This document shows, piece by piece, positions 60,269 through 64,000 of a stretch of DNA of 64,000 nucleotides (the stretch's first letter is position 1; every line of letters begins with the position of its first letter). This DNA comes from Streptomyces spongiicola (lineage in GTDB: Bacteria; Actinomycetota; Actinomycetes; Streptomycetales; Streptomycetaceae), in contig NZ_CP029254.1 in assembly GCF_003122365.1 (NCBI RefSeq), positions 3,367,001-3,431,000 on the forward strand, read 5' to 3'. The notes beneath the pieces are model-generated. The model was not told where the DNA came from. It worked only from the letters and a program-made list of their open reading frames with translations, and ran no database searches. Position numbers and translations under genes: made by a program.

Positions 60269-60433
60269 GTGGTGCAAGCGAAGAAGATCGCTCTCTATGT
60301 GGTCGTCGTCTTCGTGCTGTACACGATCATCAACTCCCCGGACCGGGCGGCCGACCTCGTCGGGCTGGGCTTCGAGGGCATATCGAGCGCCGCGCAGGGC
60401 GTCGGCGAGTTCATGACGGAACTCGTCAACTAG
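60269..60433 (+). CDS. Small single-pass membrane protein
   Basis: A 54-residue protein starting with GTG (60269, or 60272): KKIALYVVVVFVLYTIINSP is a transmembrane helix, then DRAADLVGLGFEGISSAAQG and VGEFMTELVN form an amphipathic tail. GGGAGG lies at the right distance upstream. It resembles short, widespread actinobacterial membrane proteins. Function unknown. Confidence 0.7.
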   Translation: MVQAKKIALYVVVVFVLYTIINSPDRAADLVGLGFEGISSAAQGVGEFMTELVN

Positions 60434-60881
60434 TTCCGCGGAGAGTTCCGGCGGTGCCGGCGACTGCCAGGTTCCGGGGGGCCGCAGGCCCCGGGGGATT
60501 CCGGGGGATTCCAGCGGATTCCAGGGGGCTTCCGTTTCCGGCGTTTCCGGCGCTTCCGGGCGCTTCCGGTTCCGGACACGGCACCGCCTCGGCGGCCGCC
60601 CGGGCGACCCGCCCGAGGGCCGCAGACCGGCGGTGCGAGGTGTCCGCACACGGGTGACGGCCGCCGGAGAGCGCCGAGCCGCCTCCTCCGCCCCGGCCCT
60701 TCAGCCCCCACCGTAACGGTGAGGGGCTTTTTCACTTATGCACCAACTTGCCGTCAACACGATGTCATGGGGTGCTTGAACACAGTGGACCTGTGTTGTG
60801 ATGCTATGACCGCTTTTGATGGCTGAGTTGACCCGGCGTTGACCCTTGGGGTTGACGCCGTTCGACCCGTGAAGGGGTGGC
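60434..60881. repeat. 448-bp spacer with imperfect TTCCGG repeats before sigF
   Basis: At about 60470-60580 there are repeats of GGGGGATTCC and GGCGCTTCCGG-type units. The sigF promoter should lie in the A+T-richer stretch 60734-60870 (for example TTGATGGCTGAGTTGAC). No gene is seen. Confidence 0.55.
60703..60733 (+). terminator. Strong intrinsic-type terminator with a T-run
   Basis: AGCCCC(C)ACCGT with complement ACGGT(G)AGGGGCT followed by five T residues. This type is uncommon in Streptomyces. Confidence 0.88.
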
Positions 60882-61715
60882 GTGACCGTGCCGGCCAGTA
60901 CTGCGCCTCAAGTGCCACCCCAGAACGAGAGCGAGGGCCGGGCCAAGCAGAGCCGGGGCGCGGACACCAGGGCGCTGACCCAGCTGCTCTTCGCCCAGAT
61001 GAAGGACCTGGAACCGGGTACGCCGGAGCACACCCGTGTCCGGGCCGCGCTGATCGAGGCCAATCTGCCGCTGGTGCGGTACGCGGCGGCACGCTTCCGC
61101 AGTCGCAACGAGCCGATGGAGGACGTCGTCCAGGTCGGCACGATCGGCCTCATCAACGCGATCGACCGCTTCGACCCCGAGCGGGGCGTGCAGTTCCCGA
61201 CGTTCGCGATGCCGACCGTGGTCGGCGAGATCAAGCGGTACTTCCGCGACAACGTCCGGACCGTGCATGTGCCACGCCGGCTGCACGAGCTGTGGGTGCA
61301 GGTCAACGGCGCGACGGAGGACCTGACCACGGCGCACGGGCGGTCCCCCACGACGGCCGAGATCGCCGAGCGCCTGAAGATCTCCGAGGACGAGGTCCTC
61401 GCCTGCATCGAGGCGGGCCGGTCGTACCACGCGACGTCACTGGAGGCCGCACAGGAAGGCGACGGCCTGCCGGGCCTGCTGGACCGGCTGGGCTACGAGG
61501 ACCCCGCGCTCGCCGGGGTCGAGCATCGCGACCTGGTGCGCCATCTCCTCGTACAGCTGCCCGAGCGCGAACAGCGGATCCTGCTGCTGCGCTACTACAG
61601 CAATCTGACGCAGTCCCAGATCAGCGCCGAGCTGGGAGTCTCGCAGATGCATGTGTCAAGACTCCTCGCCCGCAGCTTCGCGCGACTGAGATCCGCAAAC
61701 AGGAACGAGGCATAA
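60882..61715 (+). CDS. sigF: RNA polymerase sigma factor of the SigB/SigF family
   Basis: A 277-residue group 3 sigma factor. Region 2 reads [40 protein letters not shown] and [20 protein letters not shown]. Region 3 contains [20 protein letters not shown]. The region 4 HTH is [20 protein letters not shown]. The match to SigF (sporulation, late development) rests on the order sigF-sigN and similarity as remembered from S. coelicolor. The GTG at 60882 is chosen because upstream residues are not conserved. No anti-sigma gene is adjacent. Confidence 0.88.
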   Translation: MTVPASTAPQVPPQNESEGRAKQSRGADTRALTQLLFAQMKDLEPGTPEHTRVRAALIEANLPLVRYAAARFRSRNEPMEDVVQVGTIGLINAIDRFDPERGVQFPTFAMPTVVGEIKRYFRDNVRTVHVPRRLHELWVQVNGATEDLTTAHGRSPTTAEIAERLKISEDEVLACIEAGRSYHATSLEAAQEGDGLPGLLDRLGYEDPALAGVEHRDLVRHLLVQLPEREQRILLLRYYSNLTQSQISAELGVSQMHVSRLLARSFARLRSANRNEA

Positions 61716-61949
61716 CCGAATCGGGTAGACCCCTTTCAGCCCATTTCGAGGGGGACGAATGCCGTATACCCCCTTTTTCCTGCGCCGATCTGACGCTCTG
61801 TTGTCGACATGTCACTACAGCGCGTTGGCGACATGTGACATTCTGCGGGAACCGCGTTTGCCGCGGCCCCGCCTCCGGTATTCAGGTGGAGGCTGCGTTC
61901 CTCCGATGGTCGCGGCCGACGCGACCGTCCGCGACCTCCAGGGGGTGGC
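61716..61949. promoter_or_regulatory. Spacer between sigF and sigN
   Basis: A 234-bp spacer with the A+T-richer stretch CCTTTTTCCTGCGC and a GGGTAG-like box at 61730. This resembles the -10 of SigB/SigF-type promoters (GGGTAT), so one sigma factor may act on the next gene. The assignment is tentative. Confidence 0.4.
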
Positions 61950-62888
61950 ATGTCCGCAGAACAGGGCAGCTCGAAGGTGCTCACGCTCGCGCAGAGCGCT
62001 CCCTCGACCGACGCGCTCCCGGCGCCCGATCCGGTCTCCGGGCCCATGCCCGTGGACCTGTCAATGGACATGTCCACATCGGCGTCCGTGGACGTGTCCA
62101 CGGACCTGCCAGCGGGTGCCACCGGGGCCCTCGACACCCGCACGCTCTCGCGCTCGCTGTTCCTGCGGCTGGCCGCCCTCGACGAGGACAGCCCCGAGCG
62201 TACGTACGTACGCGACACCCTGATCGAGCTCAACCTGCCGCTGGTGCGCTACGCGGCCGCACGCTTCCGCAGCCGCAACGAGCCGATGGAGGACATCGTC
62301 CAGGTCGGCACCATCGGCCTGATCAAGGCGATCGACCGCTTCGACTGCGAACGCGGCGTGGAGTTCCCGACGTTCGCGATGCCGACCGTGGTCGGCGAAA
62401 TCAAGCGCTTCTTCCGGGACACCAGTTGGTCGGTTCGCGTGCCGCGCCGGCTCCAGGAGCTGCGGCTCGCGCTGACGAAGGCGAGCGACGAACTGGCCCA
62501 GAAGCTGGACCGCTCCCCGACCGTGCCCGAACTCGCCGCGGTACTGGGCGTGTCGGAGGAGGACGTGGTCGACGGCCTCGCCGTGGGCAACGCGTACACG
62601 GCGTCCTCGCTGGACTCGCCGTCGCCCGAGGACGACGGGGGCGAGGGCTCCCTCGCGGACCGCCTGGGCTACGAGGACGGCGCCCTGGAGGGCGTCGAGT
62701 ACCGCGAGTCCCTGAAGCCGCTGCTGGCCAAACTCCCCCCGCGCGAACGGCAGATCATCATGCTGCGCTTCTTCGCCAATATGACGCAGTCTCAGATCGG
62801 TGAGGAGGTCGGCATCTCCCAGATGCACGTCTCCCGGCTGCTCACGCGGACGCTGGCCCAGCTTCGCGAGGGCCTGATCGCCGACTGA
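61950..62888 (+). CDS. sigN: RNA polymerase sigma factor of the SigB/SigF family (SigN-like)
   Basis: A 312-residue paralogue of the preceding sigma factor. The N-terminal ~75 residues are a variable linker (VDLSMDMSTSASVDVSTDLP). Conserved region 2 ([40 protein letters not shown]), region 3 (VPRRLQELRLALTKASDELA) and region 4 ([20 protein letters not shown]) follow. It lies directly after sigF in the same direction, as does sigN in S. coelicolor. ATG at 61950 with an AGGGGG ribosome-binding site. Confidence 0.87.
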   Translation: MSAEQGSSKVLTLAQSAPSTDALPAPDPVSGPMPVDLSMDMSTSASVDVSTDLPAGATGALDTRTLSRSLFLRLAALDEDSPERTYVRDTLIELNLPLVRYAAARFRSRNEPMEDIVQVGTIGLIKAIDRFDCERGVEFPTFAMPTVVGEIKRFFRDTSWSVRVPRRLQELRLALTKASDELAQKLDRSPTVPELAAVLGVSEEDVVDGLAVGNAYTASSLDSPSPEDDGGEGSLADRLGYEDGALEGVEYRESLKPLLAKLPPRERQIIMLRFFANMTQSQIGEEVGISQMHVSRLLTRTLAQLREGLIAD

Positions 62889-63544
62889 CGTGCCGCCCAG
62901 GCGGTACGGACGTCACGGACGGCACGGACGTCAAGGACGTCACGTCCGTCACGGCCGTACCGTCCGCCTCGCGGTCAACCGCCGCTCCCCGCGGCGGGGT
63001 TCCGCTCCGGCCGGACGCCGGGCGGACTGTCCCGATGCGACGGCGGACGGCGACGGCGATGAATCGGTTACGGGCTGGCGGGGGCCGCGCTCCGACCGGG
63101 CGGGGTAGTCGCGGCCTCCGGGTCCGACCCCCCGCAACACCCGCCGTCACCGCCGCCGGACCCGTCGCCGCAACCGCCGCGCGTACCCGCCCTGCCGGTG
63201 GTCGCAGAGGTGCGGAGGTACGGAGGTACGGAGGCATCCCGCGGACGGGCGGTGGTGCGAGAACGCCGCCGTGCGGTTCCGCAATGACGGTGGCGCAGCG
63301 GCGCGTCCGGTCAGCGTGTCGTCCGGCACGCACCTCATCGGCGTGCTCGGCACCGACCGGGCGACGATCCGTTCCACCCGGGGTCTCCCGGCGCCCGGCG
63401 CCGCGGGTGCGGCGAGGACGGCGGCGTACCGGCTGTGCGTGGGCTCCTGGCGCGTGCCGCCGGGCATGCGTGTGGAGACCGCGGGACGTGCGGGCGGAGC
63501 ACCCGTCCTGACCGGACGGACATCGCGCAGCCGGTTTCGGAGGC
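62889..63544. repeat. 656-bp spacer with GACGTCACGGAC-type repeats
   Basis: Tandem-like GGACGTCACGGAC units at about 62905-62960 and GGAGGTAC units at about 63208-63232. Open frames here look like composition artefacts, with no start signals or domains. No gene is called. Confidence 0.5.
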
Positions 63545-63760
63545 TCAGCCGAGCGCGAGCCAGACGACCGTACCGAGGATCGCGACGGCGGCCGCGATGC
63601 CGACGATGAGCCCGACCCGGGGTCCGGCCGGCGCGGGCGCGGCGGCGCCGCGGCCTCCGTGCTGCGGACCGCCGTCGTCGACGAAGGCGCGGAACATCTG
63701 CGTACTGCCCGCGGGGTCGTGGCCCTCGGGGCTCTGGGGCGCTTGGGGGTTGTGTGCCAT
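63545..63760 (-). CDS. Small tail-anchored membrane protein
   Basis: A 71-residue protein. A Gln/Pro/Gly-rich cytoplasmic part (AHNPQAPQSPEGHDPAGSTQ, MFRAFVDDGGP) is followed by a C-terminal transmembrane helix (VGLIVGIAAAVAILGTVVWL). ATG at 63760. It looks like the SCO4033-like small proteins. Function unknown. Confidence 0.65.
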   Translation of the reverse strand: MAHNPQAPQSPEGHDPAGSTQMFRAFVDDGGPQHGGRGAAAPAPAGPRVGLIVGIAAAVAILGTVVWLALG

Positions 63761-63925
63761 GAGTCAGGACCCTAGCGAACCCGGGTGAGCCGCCCAAGTC
63801 CCGGTCGGCCGCACCCCGCGACATGCCCGCAGGACGTCCGTACGTCTCCCGCCGGAATGGCCGGATCGTGACCACTCACCCGCAAGGCCTTTGGGGTTCC
63901 TTCACCCCGAAGAGCACCTTTTCGT

Positions 63926-63967
63926 TTGCCTGCGGCAACCAACTGCTTCTATGGTTGCCCTAAGCAA
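63926..63967. promoter_or_regulatory. Two TTGC-N5-GCAA palindromes upstream of the last gene
   Basis: TTGCCTGCGGCAA (63926-63938) and TTGCCCTAAGCAA (63955-63967), 29 bp apart. This is a MarR/TetR-type operator layout. The second copy overlaps the likely promoter region of the gene that begins at 63984. Confidence 0.65.
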
Positions 63968-63983
63968 TAAGATGGGGGAGGTC

Positions 63984-64000
63984 GTGGCCGAACGGAGTCA
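63984..64000 (+). CDS. Start of a gene cut by the window edge
   Basis: GTG at 63984 follows GGGGGAGG by two bases and reads MAERS before the window ends. The family cannot be read from five codons. As I recall, the next S. coelicolor gene in this order is a MarR-type regulator, which would fit the palindromes upstream, but this is only a guess. Confidence 0.5.

Noticed and set aside
60882..62888. Anti-sigma partner genes for sigF/sigN
   Set aside because: No GHKL-type gene lies beside them; the only such gene in the window (39722-40165) is 21 kb away and not evidently linked.

Overview
The window is Streptomyces chromosome. The G+C content is very high with strong third-position G/C bias, GTG starts are frequent, and 4-bp ATGA/GTGA stop-start overlaps are common. 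The housekeeping genes are actinomycete: purSQL, an Lsr2-family nucleoid protein, purC, purD, dnaX, the SRP RNA gene, upp, tadA, and two adjacent SigB-type sigma genes that match sigF/sigN. As I remember it, the order matches the core arm of S. coelicolor around SCO4079 (purL) down to about SCO4034 (sigN).

0-17 kb is core. purS, purQ and purL are transcribed leftwards, and purQ and purL are joined by five tandem 89-bp units. Each unit encodes a 30-codon mini-ORF coupled to the next by an ATGA/GTGA overlap. Then come lsrL, an odd tRNA-Gly(TCC), two tRNA-Gly(GCC) genes flanking a decayed ABC-transporter/response-regulator cassette, purC, a dimethylformamidase-like gene, a membrane protein, purD, dnaX, the SRP RNA and tRNA-Ser(GGA). 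dnaX is broken: a piece of about 278 bp from a type I restriction gene (hsdR) lies inverted in its linker.

17-48 kb is an accessory island that starts just after tRNA-Ser. In order it carries: (i) an IS5-type element with a passenger gene; (ii) an XRE/ImmA pair divergent from a prokaryotic ubiquitin-like operon (Ubl, E2, JAB-E1), with the E2 split by an IS1634-family element that has CACTAC direct repeats on both sides; (iii) a membrane-anchored Mrr-type nuclease and small unknowns; (iv) an 11-gene leftward operon that looks like a RiPP pathway (radical SAM/SPASM enzyme, 53-aa precursor, HExxH-type hydroxylase, 2OG oxygenase, nucleotidyltransferase, 2-hydroxyacid dehydrogenase, TylF-like methyltransferase, NUDIX, PEP-mutase-like protein, thymidylate-kinase-like protein, one unknown); (v) a divergent TTA-containing HTH regulator, an asparaginase, a PPC protein and a nucleotidyltransferase, with matching palindromic operator candidates on both sides; (vi) a zone of transposase remnants; (vii) a putative amyloid-signalling pair, a small Bell-like effector with a RHIM-like C-terminus and a convergent NB-ARC/TPR protein with the matching motif at its N-terminus. 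The second protein is translationally coupled to a sugar-kinase operon.

48-64 kb returns to core: secreted CAP and beta-propeller proteins, a HhH-GPD protein, a secreted M28 aminopeptidase, a HerA-like ATPase, a LytR_C protein, upp, tadA with its partner, tRNA-Ser(CGA), sigF and sigN. The window ends at the first codons of a gene preceded by two TTGC-N5-GCAA palindromes. Long intergenic stretches in the core carry G+C-rich minisatellites.

All family names come from reading motifs; no database search was possible.
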